Assembly (NCBI GenBank): GCA_016806145.1 | Contig: CP063166.1 | Location: 1,860,001 to 1,924,000 of the forward strand | DNA from: Variovorax paradoxus | GTDB lineage: Bacteria; Pseudomonadota; Gammaproteobacteria; Burkholderiales; Burkholderiaceae_C | DNA: 64,000 bases | Direction of reading: 5' to 3' | Shown here: positions 32,102-40,213 of the stretch, piece after piece | How the letters are laid out: every line of letters starts with the position of its first letter | Position numbering within the stretch: position 1 is the stretch's first letter | Notes under the pieces: model-generated | Database searches by the model: none | The model's input: only the letters and a program-made list of their open reading frames with translations | What the model was told of the DNA's origin: nothing | Position numbers and translations under genes: made by a program

Positions 32102-32803
32102 TCAGATGGCGCGACGCACCATCAGTTCCTTGATCTTGCCGATGGCCATGGTGGGGTTCAGGCTCTTCGGGCACACGTCGACGCAGTTCATGATCGTGTG
32201 GCAGCGGAACAGGCGGTACGGGTCCTCGAGGTTGTCGAGGCGCTCGGCGGTGGCTTCGTCGCGGCTGTCGGCGATGAAGCGGTAAGCCTGCAGCAGGCCG
32301 GCCGGGCCCACGAACTTGTCGGGGTTCCACCAGAAGCTCGGGCAGCTCGTCGAGCAGCTCGCGCACAGGATGCACTCGTACAGGCCGTTGAGCTCCTCGC
32401 GCTCTTCGGGCGACTGCAGGCGTTCCTTCTCGGGCGGCACGGTGTCGTTCTGCAGGTACGGCTTGATCGAGTTGTACTGCTTGAAGAACTGGGTCATGTC
32501 GACGATCAGGTCGCGGATCACCGGCAGGCCGGGCAGCGGCTTGAGCACGACGGTGCCCTTGAGCGTGTTCATGTTGGTCAGGCAGGCCAGACCGTTCTTG
32601 CCGTTGATGTTCATCGCGTCGGAACCGCAGACGCCTTCGCGGCACGAGCGGCGGAACGACAGCGTCGGATCCTGCGCCTTGAGCTTCATCAGGGCGTCGA
32701 GCAGCATGCGTTCGTGGCCGTCGAGTTCGATCTCGATGGTCTGCATGTAGGGCTTCGCGTCCTTGTCCGGGTCGTAGCGGTAGATCTGGAATGTGCGCTT
32801 CAT
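32102..32803 (-). CDS. sdhB: Succinate dehydrogenase iron-sulfur subunit
   Basis: SdhB passes electrons from FADH2 in SdhA to quinone through three Fe-S clusters. The 233-residue product has the [2Fe-2S] ligands in SCREGVCGSDAMNINGKNGL. The [4Fe-4S] motif is CILCASCSTSCP and the [3Fe-4S] region is CHTIMNCVDVCPKSLNP. It starts MKRTFQIYRYDPDKDAKP, and the order sdhA-sdhB with a 48-base gap is standard. Confidence 0.98.
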   Translation of the reverse strand: MKRTFQIYRYDPDKDAKPYMQTIEIELDGHERMLLDALMKLKAQDPTLSFRRSCREGVCGSDAMNINGKNGLACLTNMNTLKGTVVLKPLPGLPVIRDLIVDMTQFFKQYNSIKPYLQNDTVPPEKERLQSPEEREELNGLYECILCASCSTSCPSFWWNPDKFVGPAGLLQAYRFIADSRDEATAERLDNLEDPYRLFRCHTIMNCVDVCPKSLNPTMAIGKIKELMVRRAI

Positions 32804-32851
32804 CGTTGTGACCTTGTGAATGCTTTTACGTGGCTGATCATTGGCTGGCGC

Positions 32852-34660
32852 TTAGAAGGTGCGAACCTTCGGCGGAACCGAGGCGACCGTGAGCGGCTGC
32901 AGCTTGACGGGCTTGTAGGAGAGGCGGTTGTCGGCGCTGTACCAGAGCGTGTGCTTCATCCAGTTGGCATCGTCGCGGCCCAGCGGTGCGACCGGATCGT
33001 CGGCCGGGCGCTCGTAGTCCTCGACGGTGTGGGCACCGCGGCATTCCTTGCGGGCCGCGGCCGAGACCATGGTGGCCTGCGCCACTTCGATCAGGTTGTC
33101 GACTTCCAGCGCTTCGATGCGCGCGGTGTTGAACACCTTGGACTTGTCCTTCAGGCCGATGGCCTTCACGCGCTCGCGCACTTCGGCGATCTTGACCACG
33201 CCTTCGTCCATCGAGGCCTGCTTGCGGAACACCGCGGCGTGCTGCTGCATGGTGACGCGGATCTGGTTGGCCACGTCCTGCGCGTATTCGCCGCCGGTGG
33301 AGTTCTGCAGTTCGTTGAGGCGCTCGAGCGTGCGGTCGGCGGCATTGGCCGGCAGCGGCTTGTGTTCCTTCAGCTTGTCGTTGAACTCGACGATGTGGTT
33401 GCCGGCCGCGCGGCCGAACACCAAGAGGTCGAGCAGCGAGTTGGTGCCCAGGCGGTTGGCGCCGTGCACGCTCACGCACGAGCATTCGCCCACGGCGTAC
33501 AGGCCGTTGACGACGGCGCTGTTGTCCTCGCCCTTCTGGATCACGACCTGGCCGTTGATGTTGGTCGGGATGCCGCCCATCTGGTAGTGGATGGTCGGCA
33601 CCACGGGGATCGGTTCCTTGGTGATGTCGACGTTGGCGAAGTTGACGCCGATCTCGTACACCGAAGGCAGGCGCTTGTGGATGGTCTCGGCACCGAGGTG
33701 GTCGAGCTTCAGCAGCACGTAGTCCTTGTTGGGACCGCAGCCGCGGCCTTCCTTGATCTCCTGGTCCATCGAGCGCGAGACGAAGTCGCGCGGTGCCAGG
33801 TCCTTCAGCGTGGGCGCGTAGCGCTCCATGAAGCGTTCGCCGTTGCTGTTGAGCAGGATCGCGCCTTCGCCGCGGCAGCCTTCGGTCAGCAGCACGCCCG
33901 CGCCGGCCACGCCGGTCGGGTGGAACTGCCAGAACTCCATGTCCTGCAGCGGGATGCCCGAGCGCGCGGCCATGCCGAGGCCGTCGCCGGTGTTGATGAA
34001 GGCGTTGGTCGAGGCCTGGAAGATGCGGCCCGCGCCGCCGGTGGCCAGCAGCACGGTCTTGGCCTGCAGGATGTGCAGGTCGCCGGTTTCCATCTCGAGC
34101 GCGGTCACGCCGACCACGTCGCCTTCGTCGTCGCGGATCAGGTCCAGCGCCATCCATTCGACGAAGAACTGGGTGCGGGCCTCGACGTTCTTCTGGTAGA
34201 GCGTATGCAGCATCGCGTGGCCGGTGCGGTCGGCCGCGGCGCAGGCGCGCTGCACGGGCTTCTCGCCGTAGTTGGCCGTGTGGCCGCCGAACGGACGCTG
34301 GTAGATCGTGCCGTCGGGGTTGCGGTCGAAGGGCATGCCGAAGTGCTCGAGCTCGTACACGACCTTCGGTGCTTCGCGGCACATGAACTCGATCGCGTCC
34401 TGGTCGCCGAGCCAGTCGGAACCCTTGATCGTGTCGTAGAAGTGGTAGTGCCAGTTGTCCTCGCTCATGTTGCCGAGCGAGGCGCCCACGCCACCTTGCG
34501 CGGCGACGGTGTGCGAACGGGTGGGGAACACCTTGGAGAGCACGGCCACGTTGAGGCCCGCGCGCGCCAGTTGCAGCGAGGCGCGCATGCCGGAACCGCC
34601 GGCACCGACGATCACGACGTCGAACTTGCGCTTGGTGATTTGTTCTTTTGTGTAGGTCAT
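32852..34660 (-). CDS. sdhA: Succinate dehydrogenase flavoprotein subunit
   Basis: SdhA oxidises succinate to fumarate at a covalently bound FAD. The 602-residue product starts MTYTKEQITKRKFDVVIVGA, with the dinucleotide-binding fold GAGGSGMRA. HTVAAQGGVGASLGN contains the His that is flavinylated in the family. The catalytic region includes HPTGVAGAGVLLTEGCRGEG and GERFMERYAP. I chose the ATG at 34660; an 18-residue upstream extension in frame would run into sdhD and lacks family similarity. Confidence 0.98.
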   Translation of the reverse strand: MTYTKEQITKRKFDVVIVGAGGSGMRASLQLARAGLNVAVLSKVFPTRSHTVAAQGGVGASLGNMSEDNWHYHFYDTIKGSDWLGDQDAIEFMCREAPKVVYELEHFGMPFDRNPDGTIYQRPFGGHTANYGEKPVQRACAAADRTGHAMLHTLYQKNVEARTQFFVEWMALDLIRDDEGDVVGVTALEMETGDLHILQAKTVLLATGGAGRIFQASTNAFINTGDGLGMAARSGIPLQDMEFWQFHPTGVAGAGVLLTEGCRGEGAILLNSNGERFMERYAPTLKDLAPRDFVSRSMDQEIKEGRGCGPNKDYVLLKLDHLGAETIHKRLPSVYEIGVNFANVDITKEPIPVVPTIHYQMGGIPTNINGQVVIQKGEDNSAVVNGLYAVGECSCVSVHGANRLGTNSLLDLLVFGRAAGNHIVEFNDKLKEHKPLPANAADRTLERLNELQNSTGGEYAQDVANQIRVTMQQHAAVFRKQASMDEGVVKIAEVRERVKAIGLKDKSKVFNTARIEALEVDNLIEVAQATMVSAAARKECRGAHTVEDYERPADDPVAPLGRDDANWMKHTLWYSADNRLSYKPVKLQPLTVASVPPKVRTF

Positions 34661-34676
34661 GGTGGGGAGGAGGTCG

Positions 34677-35042
34677 TCAGATTTTCCAAAGCACTTGAAT
34701 GGCCCAACCCGCACAACCGACCAGCCAGACGATGGTGAAGATCTGGAGCACGAGGCGGATCGCGACGGGCTGGACGTAGTCCATCCAGATGTCGCGCATG
34801 CCGACCCACACGTGATAGAGCAGCGACACGATGACGCAGAAGGTCAGGACCTTCATCCACTGGGCGGCGAAGATGCCGGCCCACAGGTCGTAGCCGATCG
34901 GGCCGCGCGTGAAGATCAGCTGCGCCAGCAGGATGATCGTGAAGAGCGCCATCAGGGCGCCCGTGACGCGCTGGCTGAGCCAGTCGCGCAGACCGTAGTG
35001 CGCGCCGACGACGATGCGCTTGGAGCCGTAGTTCACAGACAT
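34677..35042 (-). CDS. sdhD: Succinate dehydrogenase membrane anchor subunit
   Basis: SdhD anchors the SdhAB dimer and contributes to the quinone and haem b sites. The 121-residue product has three hydrophobic helices: TGALMALFTIILLAQLIF, MKVLTFCVIVSLLYHVWVGM (with the His expected near haem) and VLQIFTIVWLVGCAGWAIQV. WLSQRVTGALMALF is typical of the group. It starts at the ATG at 35042, 13 bases after sdhC. A longer in-frame version would overlap sdhC. Confidence 0.94.
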   Translation of the reverse strand: MSVNYGSKRIVVGAHYGLRDWLSQRVTGALMALFTIILLAQLIFTRGPIGYDLWAGIFAAQWMKVLTFCVIVSLLYHVWVGMRDIWMDYVQPVAIRLVLQIFTIVWLVGCAGWAIQVLWKI

Positions 35043-35055
35043 TTCAGGCTCCTTC

Positions 35056-35502
35056 TCAGTACAGGCCGAACAGCTTGGCGCCAAGCACGATGGTCAGCAG
35101 GACGCTCGCGGCCAGCGTGAAGATGGCCGAGCTCTTGCCGAACTCCTTGGTCACGGCCTTGTGGCTCACGTCCATCCAGAGGTGGCGCACGCCGGCGATG
35201 AAGTGGTGCAGGTAGGCCCAGATCAGCGCGAGCACGACGAGCTTGAAAAACCAGCCCGGAACGAAGCCAAGGCCGCTGTTGAAGGCGGCCTTGAACTTGG
35301 CGAACGAATAGTCGGACGAGAGCGAGGTGTCGAACATCCAGATGATGAACGGCAGCAGCAGGAACATCAGCGCGCCGCTGACGCGGTGCAGGATCGACAC
35401 GATGCCCGCGGGAGGCAGACGGTAGGTCGTGAGATCGGTGAAGGCGTTGATGTTGCGGAATTCGCGACGCCGTGGTGTGGAGGAGGATGCAAGCTCTGTC
35501 AT
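35056..35502 (-). CDS. sdhC: Succinate dehydrogenase cytochrome b556 subunit
   Basis: SdhC is the haem-b membrane subunit. The 148-residue product has the N-terminal signature LTTYRLPPAGIVSILHRVSG and three helices, including ALMFLLLPFIIWMF and VVLALIWAYLHHFIAGVRHL, whose His residues are the haem-ligand region. The start at 35502 (MTELASSSTPRRR) gives a slightly long, basic N terminus. It is the first gene of sdhCDAB-sdhE-gltA. The 228-base gap up to the gntR stop should hold the operon promoter. Confidence 0.95.
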   Translation of the reverse strand: MTELASSSTPRRREFRNINAFTDLTTYRLPPAGIVSILHRVSGALMFLLLPFIIWMFDTSLSSDYSFAKFKAAFNSGLGFVPGWFFKLVVLALIWAYLHHFIAGVRHLWMDVSHKAVTKEFGKSSAIFTLAASVLLTIVLGAKLFGLY

Positions 35503-35730
35503 GGAGGGGCTTTCGTGGCTTGTTGATTGACTTGTTCTGAGAGCGAACGCTTTTGTTTTCTCTTCGGGAAATGCAAACAACGCAAAATTCTATTGCAATG
35601 CACCATCGCGCATCGGTCGCGCTCGCGTCGACGCACCGCGGCAGTCGGATGCTCTTGACTTCATAGCATCTTGCGCGCGCCGCGCGGCGGCTCGAAGCGT
35701 ATTCGTTACGTGGTCCATCGTGAGGCGCAT

Positions 35731-36492
35731 TCAGCCTAGCTGGTTGCGATAGTGGTGCGTGTCGGTGCGATAGAGGCCGCGGCGCAGCTCCATCGGCATG
35801 TCGTGGTAGGTGTGGGCGACGCGTTCGACGCTCAGCAGCGGCATCTGCAGCGAGACGTCGAGCAGTTGCGCCTGCTCGGCATCGGGCAGCACCGCGCGGA
35901 TTTTTTCCTCGGCGCGCACCATGCGCACGCCGAACTCGGTTTCGAACAGCGCGTACATCGGACCGGGCCAGGCGCGCAGCCGCTCGGCCGTGAGGCCCTT
36001 GAACGGCGTGCCCGGCAGCCACAGGTCCTCGAGGATGGTCGGCACACCGCCGTAGGCGAGCACGCGCCGCACCTGCAGCACGGCGTCGCCGGTGCGCAGG
36101 CCCAGCGCGCGTGCCACGTCGGCCGAGGCGCGCAGGCGCTTGCAGTCGACGATGGTGCGCTCGGCCGGGCCCTCGGCATTCGGATGGCCGGTGTCGGGCA
36201 CCAGCTTCAGGAAGCGGTACTGCACATGCTGCTCGGCATGCGTGGCGACGAAGGTGCCCTTGCCCTGGCGCCGCACCACGAGGTTCTCGGCCGCGAGCTC
36301 GTCGATCGCCTTGCGCACCGTACCCTGGCTGACGCGGAAGCGCACGGCCAGGTCCATCTCGCTGGGGATCGGCTCGCCCGGCTTCCACTCGCCCGCCTGC
36401 AGGCTCTGCAGGATCAGGGTCTTGATCTGCTGGTAGAGCGGGCTGAACGAGGGCGTCGTGGGCTCGTCGAGGGTGGTGGTGGGGCTGTTCAT
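35731..36492 (-). CDS. GntR/HutC-family regulator with UTRA domain
   Basis: The 253-residue protein has an N-terminal GntR winged HTH at residues 18-85 (PLYQQIKTLILQSLQAGEWK, SEMDLAVRFRVSQGTVRKAI). A UTRA effector-binding domain of the HutC subfamily follows (from about residue 100, ending VAHTYHDMPMELRRGLYRTD). It lies upstream of sdhC on the same strand and diverges from mdh. The perfect palindrome between its start and mdh is a likely operator. In this gene order it is usually considered a TCA-cycle regulator; that role is inferred from position. Confidence 0.88.
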   Translation of the reverse strand: MNSPTTTLDEPTTPSFSPLYQQIKTLILQSLQAGEWKPGEPIPSEMDLAVRFRVSQGTVRKAIDELAAENLVVRRQGKGTFVATHAEQHVQYRFLKLVPDTGHPNAEGPAERTIVDCKRLRASADVARALGLRTGDAVLQVRRVLAYGGVPTILEDLWLPGTPFKGLTAERLRAWPGPMYALFETEFGVRMVRAEEKIRAVLPDAEQAQLLDVSLQMPLLSVERVAHTYHDMPMELRRGLYRTDTHHYRNQLG

Positions 36493-36533
36493 GGCAGGGC
36501 GTGGGTAAGCGCCGTGGCGGAACCCGGAGGATA

Positions 36534-36545
36534 TCTTATATAAGA
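36534..36545. promoter_or_regulatory. Palindrome TCTTATATAAGA, candidate GntR operator
   Basis: This is a perfect 12-bp palindrome in the gntR-mdh divergent spacer, 42 bases from the gntR start. A half-site-like CATAAGAC (36546-36553) follows directly. AT-rich palindromes of this size are typical of GntR binding sites. It overlaps sequence that could serve as a -10 element for either direction, so autoregulation plus control of mdh is plausible. Confidence 0.6.
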
Positions 36546-36700
36546 CATAAGACGGGCCTCATCGAATCGGCTTAAAATGCCCGCCGTTCCCGCGCCGCGG
36601 CCGTCCGGCCCTTTTCGGACCTCCCGACCGCCCCGCGAGACTTCCGCCGCCGCGTTTCGCGCGTGCGCCGACACCGTCACATCACTTCTGGAGTCTTCCC

Positions 36701-37687
36701 ATGAGCAAAAAGCCCGTCCGCGTTGCCGTCACCGGTGCCGCCGGTCAAATCGGTTATGCCCTGTTGTTCCGTATCGCGTCCGGCGAAATGCTCGGCAAGG
36801 ACCAGCCGGTCATCCTGCAATTGCTCGAAATCCCCGACGAGAAGGCCCAGAAGGCGCTCAAGGGCGTGATCATGGAGCTCGAGGACTGCGCCTTCCCGCT
36901 GCTGGCCGGCGTGATCCCCAGCGGCGATCCGCTGGTGGCCTTCAAGGACGCCGACTACGCGCTGCTCGTGGGTGCCCGTCCGCGCGGCCCCGGCATGGAG
37001 CGCGCCGACCTGCTGGCCGCCAACGCGCAGATCTTCACGGCCCAGGGCAAGGCGCTCAACGCCGTCGCCAGCCGCGACGTCAAGGTGTTGGTGGTCGGCA
37101 ACCCCGCCAACACCAACGCCTACATTGCGATGAAGAGCGCGCCGGACCTGCCGCGCAAGAACTTCACCGCCATGCTGCGCCTGGACCACAACCGCGCCGC
37201 CAGCCAGATCGCCGCCAAGACCGGCACGGCAGTGGGCGACATCGAGAAGCTCACCGTCTGGGGCAACCACTCGCCCACGATGTACGCCGACTACCGCTTC
37301 GCCACCGTCGGCGGCAAGAGCGTCAAGGACCTGATCAACGACCAGGTCTGGAATGCCGACACCTTCCTGCCCACCGTCGGCAAGCGCGGCGCCGCGATCA
37401 TCGAAGCGCGCGGCCTGTCGTCGGCCGCCTCGGCCGCCAACGCCGCCATCGACCACATGCGCGACTGGGCCCTGGGCTCGAACGGCAAGTGGGTCACGAT
37501 GGGCATCCCGTCGGACGGCCAGTACGGCATTCCGAAGGACGTGATCTTCGGCTTCCCGGTCACCACCGAAAACGGCGAGTACAAGCTGGTCGAAGGCCTG
37601 GCCATCGACGAATTCAGCCAGGAACGCATCAACAAGACGCTGAAGGAACTGCAGGACGAGCAGGCCGGCGTCGCCCACCTGCTGTAA
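36701..37687 (+). CDS. mdh: Malate dehydrogenase
   Basis: Mdh oxidises malate to oxaloacetate with NAD. The 328-residue product belongs to the cytosolic-type/group-2 bacterial malate dehydrogenases. It has the Rossmann signature [20 protein letters not shown], the substrate Arg loop [15 protein letters not shown], and [12 protein letters not shown] followed by the catalytic-His segment [17 protein letters not shown] lies 7 bases before the ATG. It diverges from the GntR gene and is followed 13 bases later by tam. Confidence 0.98.
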   Translation: MSKKPVRVAVTGAAGQIGYALLFRIASGEMLGKDQPVILQLLEIPDEKAQKALKGVIMELEDCAFPLLAGVIPSGDPLVAFKDADYALLVGARPRGPGMERADLLAANAQIFTAQGKALNAVASRDVKVLVVGNPANTNAYIAMKSAPDLPRKNFTAMLRLDHNRAASQIAAKTGTAVGDIEKLTVWGNHSPTMYADYRFATVGGKSVKDLINDQVWNADTFLPTVGKRGAAIIEARGLSSAASAANAAIDHMRDWALGSNGKWVTMGIPSDGQYGIPKDVIFGFPVTTENGEYKLVEGLAIDEFSQERINKTLKELQDEQAGVAHLL

Positions 37688-37700
37688 GCCAGGCACCGGC

Positions 37701-38483
37701 ATGCTCGACTGGAACCCCGCGCTCTACCGTCGCTACGAGGACGAGCGCACCCGCCCCGCGCAGGAACTCCTGGCGCGGGTGCCTCTGGCGGAGGCGACCC
37801 GCGTGGTCGACCTCGGCTGCGGTCCGGGCAACTCCACCGAGCTGCTGGTCCACCGGTTCCCGAAGGCCCAGGCCCTCGGCACCGACAACTCCGAAGCCAT
37901 GCTGGTCAGCGCGCGCGAGCGCCTGCCCGGCGCGCGCTTCGAGTTGAGCGACATCGCGACCTGGGCGCCTTCCGCGGAAGCGGCGCCCGACCTCATCTAT
38001 GCGAATGCGTCGCTGCAATGGGTGCCCGATCACGAAACGCTGATCCCGCGCCTGTTCGACGCGCTCGCCCCCGGCGGCGTGCTGGCCATCCAGATGCCCG
38101 ACAACCGCCAGGAACCCACGCACCGCCTGATGCGCGCGCTCGCGGCCGAAGCGCCCTGGGCCGAGCCCATTGGCGATGCCGACCGGCTGCGCACCAGGCT
38201 GCTGCCGCTGGACGGCTATTACGACCTGCTGGCGCCGCGCGCGGTCAACGTCGATGTCTGGCACACGATCTACCAGCACCGCATGGCCGATGCCGCCTCC
38301 ATCGTCGAATGGGTGCGCGGCACGGGCCTGAAGCCCTTCGTCGATCGGCTGCCGCCCGACCTGCAGGCCAGCTACCTGGCCGAATACGAGCGCCGCGTGA
38401 ACGAGGCCTACCCGGCACGCACCGACGGCAAGCGGCTGCTGGCCTTCCCGCGCATGTTCATCGTGGCGCAGAAGAAGGCGTGA
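37701..38483 (+). CDS. tam: Trans-aconitate 2-methyltransferase
   Basis: Tam methylates trans-aconitate, a spontaneous by-product that inhibits aconitase, using S-adenosylmethionine. The 260-residue protein has the class-I methyltransferase motif VVDLGCGPGNS at residues 35-45. The Tam-specific segments are ANASLQWVPDHETLIPRL and GVLAIQMPDNRQEPTHRLMR. Its neighbours are mdh on one side and a CitE-like lyase, then acnB, on the other, which supports a role beside aconitase. The stop overlaps the GTG of the next gene. Confidence 0.9.
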   Translation: MLDWNPALYRRYEDERTRPAQELLARVPLAEATRVVDLGCGPGNSTELLVHRFPKAQALGTDNSEAMLVSARERLPGARFELSDIATWAPSAEAAPDLIYANASLQWVPDHETLIPRLFDALAPGGVLAIQMPDNRQEPTHRLMRALAAEAPWAEPIGDADRLRTRLLPLDGYYDLLAPRAVNVDVWHTIYQHRMADAASIVEWVRGTGLKPFVDRLPPDLQASYLAEYERRVNEAYPARTDGKRLLAFPRMFIVAQKKA

Positions 38484-39493
38484 GCACCGTGAGCGAACGC
38501 ACCCCCGCCCATCCCGCCGCCGTGCTGCTCGGCGCGCAGGCCGGCGCCGTCAGCCTGCCGGTGTGCGACCACTACAGCGGCGTCGAGGCGCGCATGAAGA
38601 AGAGCCTCGCGCTCCAGGCCGAGATGGCCGAGGAGTTCGGCGCCTGCGTGTTCGACGTCACCCTCGACTGCGAGGACGGCGCCCCGGTGGGCGGCGAGGC
38701 CGAGCATGCGGCGCTGGTCACCGAGCTCGCGCTGGCGGCCAGGCCCGGCATGCGCGTCGGCGTGCGCGTGCACCCGGTCGACCACCCGGCCTTCGCGGGC
38801 GACGTGATCACCATCGCGGGCCGCGCCGGCCAGCGGCTCAGTCACCTGATGGTGCCGAAGGTCGAGTCGGTGGCCGATGTCGAGCAGGCCGTGGCCGCGC
38901 TCGACGCCGCCGATGCCGAGACGCTGCCGCTGCATGTGCTGATCGAATCGCCGTTCGCGGTGCACAACGCCTTCGACATCGCGGCCCATCCGCGCGTGCA
39001 GTCGCTGAGCTTCGGCCTGATGGACTTCGTCTCGGCCCACGCCGGCGCCATCCCCGCCGAAGGCATGGGCGCCGCGGGCCAGTTCACCCATCCGCTGGTG
39101 GTGCGCGCCAAGCTGGCGATCGCCTCGGCCGCGCATGCGCACGGCAAGGTGCCCTCGCACTGCGTGGTGACCGAGTTCAACGACCTGGACGCCATGCGCA
39201 CCGCAGCCCGCAAGGCGGCCCGCGAATTCGGCTACACGCGCATGTGGAGCATCCATCCGAACCAGATCCGGCCGATCCTCGAGGCCTTTGCGCCCGACGA
39301 GGCGCAGATTCAAATTGCCACAAATATCCTGGTCAAGGCGGCGGCCGCGGATTGGGCGCCGACACAAATTGATGGCACATTGCACGACCGCGCGAGCTAC
39401 CGTCATTTCTGGCAGGTACTGACGCGTGCCCACGCAACAGGGCGCGCGTTGCCGCCAGAGGCCAAGGCCTGGCTGACGCCCGCGGTCTCCTGA
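38480..39493 (+). CDS. HpcH/HpaI aldolase / citrate lyase beta-like protein
   Basis: The 337-residue TIM-barrel protein resembles CitE-like lyases, which act on acyl-CoA esters such as malyl- or citramalyl-CoA. Visible motifs are FDVTLDCEDGAP (metal/substrate Asp-Glu), VRVHPVDHPAF, LMVPKVESVADVEQAV and the metal-binding LHVLIESPFAVHNAF. MWSIHPNQIRPI near the C terminus matches the subfamily. No CitD/CitF partners are present, so a stand-alone CoA-ester lyase is more likely than true citrate lyase. The GTG at 38480 overlaps the tam stop; a second GTG at 38489 is an alternative start. Confidence 0.8.
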   Translation: MSTVSERTPAHPAAVLLGAQAGAVSLPVCDHYSGVEARMKKSLALQAEMAEEFGACVFDVTLDCEDGAPVGGEAEHAALVTELALAARPGMRVGVRVHPVDHPAFAGDVITIAGRAGQRLSHLMVPKVESVADVEQAVAALDAADAETLPLHVLIESPFAVHNAFDIAAHPRVQSLSFGLMDFVSAHAGAIPAEGMGAAGQFTHPLVVRAKLAIASAAHAHGKVPSHCVVTEFNDLDAMRTAARKAAREFGYTRMWSIHPNQIRPILEAFAPDEAQIQIATNILVKAAAADWAPTQIDGTLHDRASYRHFWQVLTRAHATGRALPPEAKAWLTPAVS

Positions 39494-39525
39494 AACCTCC
39501 GAATCAGCCTCAAGGAAACCCTCAC

Positions 39526-40101
39526 ATGAAGAAAATCGCCCTGATCGCCGCAGTGGCCCTGGCTCTGCCGTTCGGTGCCCTGGCCCAGAGCAGCAGCACG
39601 CCCGCCAAGCCGGCCGCTGCCAAGCCCGCCGCCAAGTCCACCGAAGCCAAGAAGGCCCCGCCCAAGCGCCAGGTCACCCGCAAGGCCGCCAAGGCCGTCG
39701 AGGAGGTCACGCCGATCAGCGACGACACCAACGTCGTGCTCACCGAGTCCGACCTCGAGGTCGCCAAGCGCGTGTCGACCGGCAAGGCCCAGTGCGAGCT
39801 CGGCGCCGACGTGACCGTGACCGAGGACGAGAAGAAGCCCGGCTTCTTCACCGTGACCACCAAGGGCCTGCGCTATCGCATGCACCCGGTCGAAAGCCGC
39901 ACCGGCGCCATCCGCCTCGAAGACCCCCGCGCTGGCGCCATGTGGCTGCAGCTGGGCAACAAGTCGATGCTGATGAACCAGAAGGCTGGCCTGCGCATCG
40001 CCGACGAATGCCAGACCCCGGCCCAGATCGCCTTTGCCGAAGAGATGAAGAAAAACCCGCCGAAGAGCCTTTTCGAAGGCGCTGACGGCGACAAGAAGTA
40101 A
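39526..40101 (+). CDS. Conserved periplasmic protein of unknown function
   Basis: The 191-residue protein has a clear Sec signal peptide ([20 protein letters not shown], cleavage likely after ALA at residue 20). A Lys/Ala/Pro-rich linker covers residues 22-58, followed by a compact domain with [19 protein letters not shown] and [20 protein letters not shown]. Two Cys residues in the mature part could form a disulfide. It lies between the CitE-like gene and acnB. I do not recognise a named family; it looks like a conserved Comamonadaceae secreted protein. Confidence 0.78.
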   Translation: MKKIALIAAVALALPFGALAQSSSTPAKPAAAKPAAKSTEAKKAPPKRQVTRKAAKAVEEVTPISDDTNVVLTESDLEVAKRVSTGKAQCELGADVTVTEDEKKPGFFTVTTKGLRYRMHPVESRTGAIRLEDPRAGAMWLQLGNKSMLMNQKAGLRIADECQTPAQIAFAEEMKKNPPKSLFEGADGDKK

Positions 40102-40213
40102 GTCGACCCCACGAGGGGCGGCGCGGCTCTTGCTTGCCGACCGGCGAAAGCCGGACGGCGGGTCGAACACCGCGCCGCATGCCCTCCAGCCCCAAGTTTC
40201 CGGAGAAAAGAAG

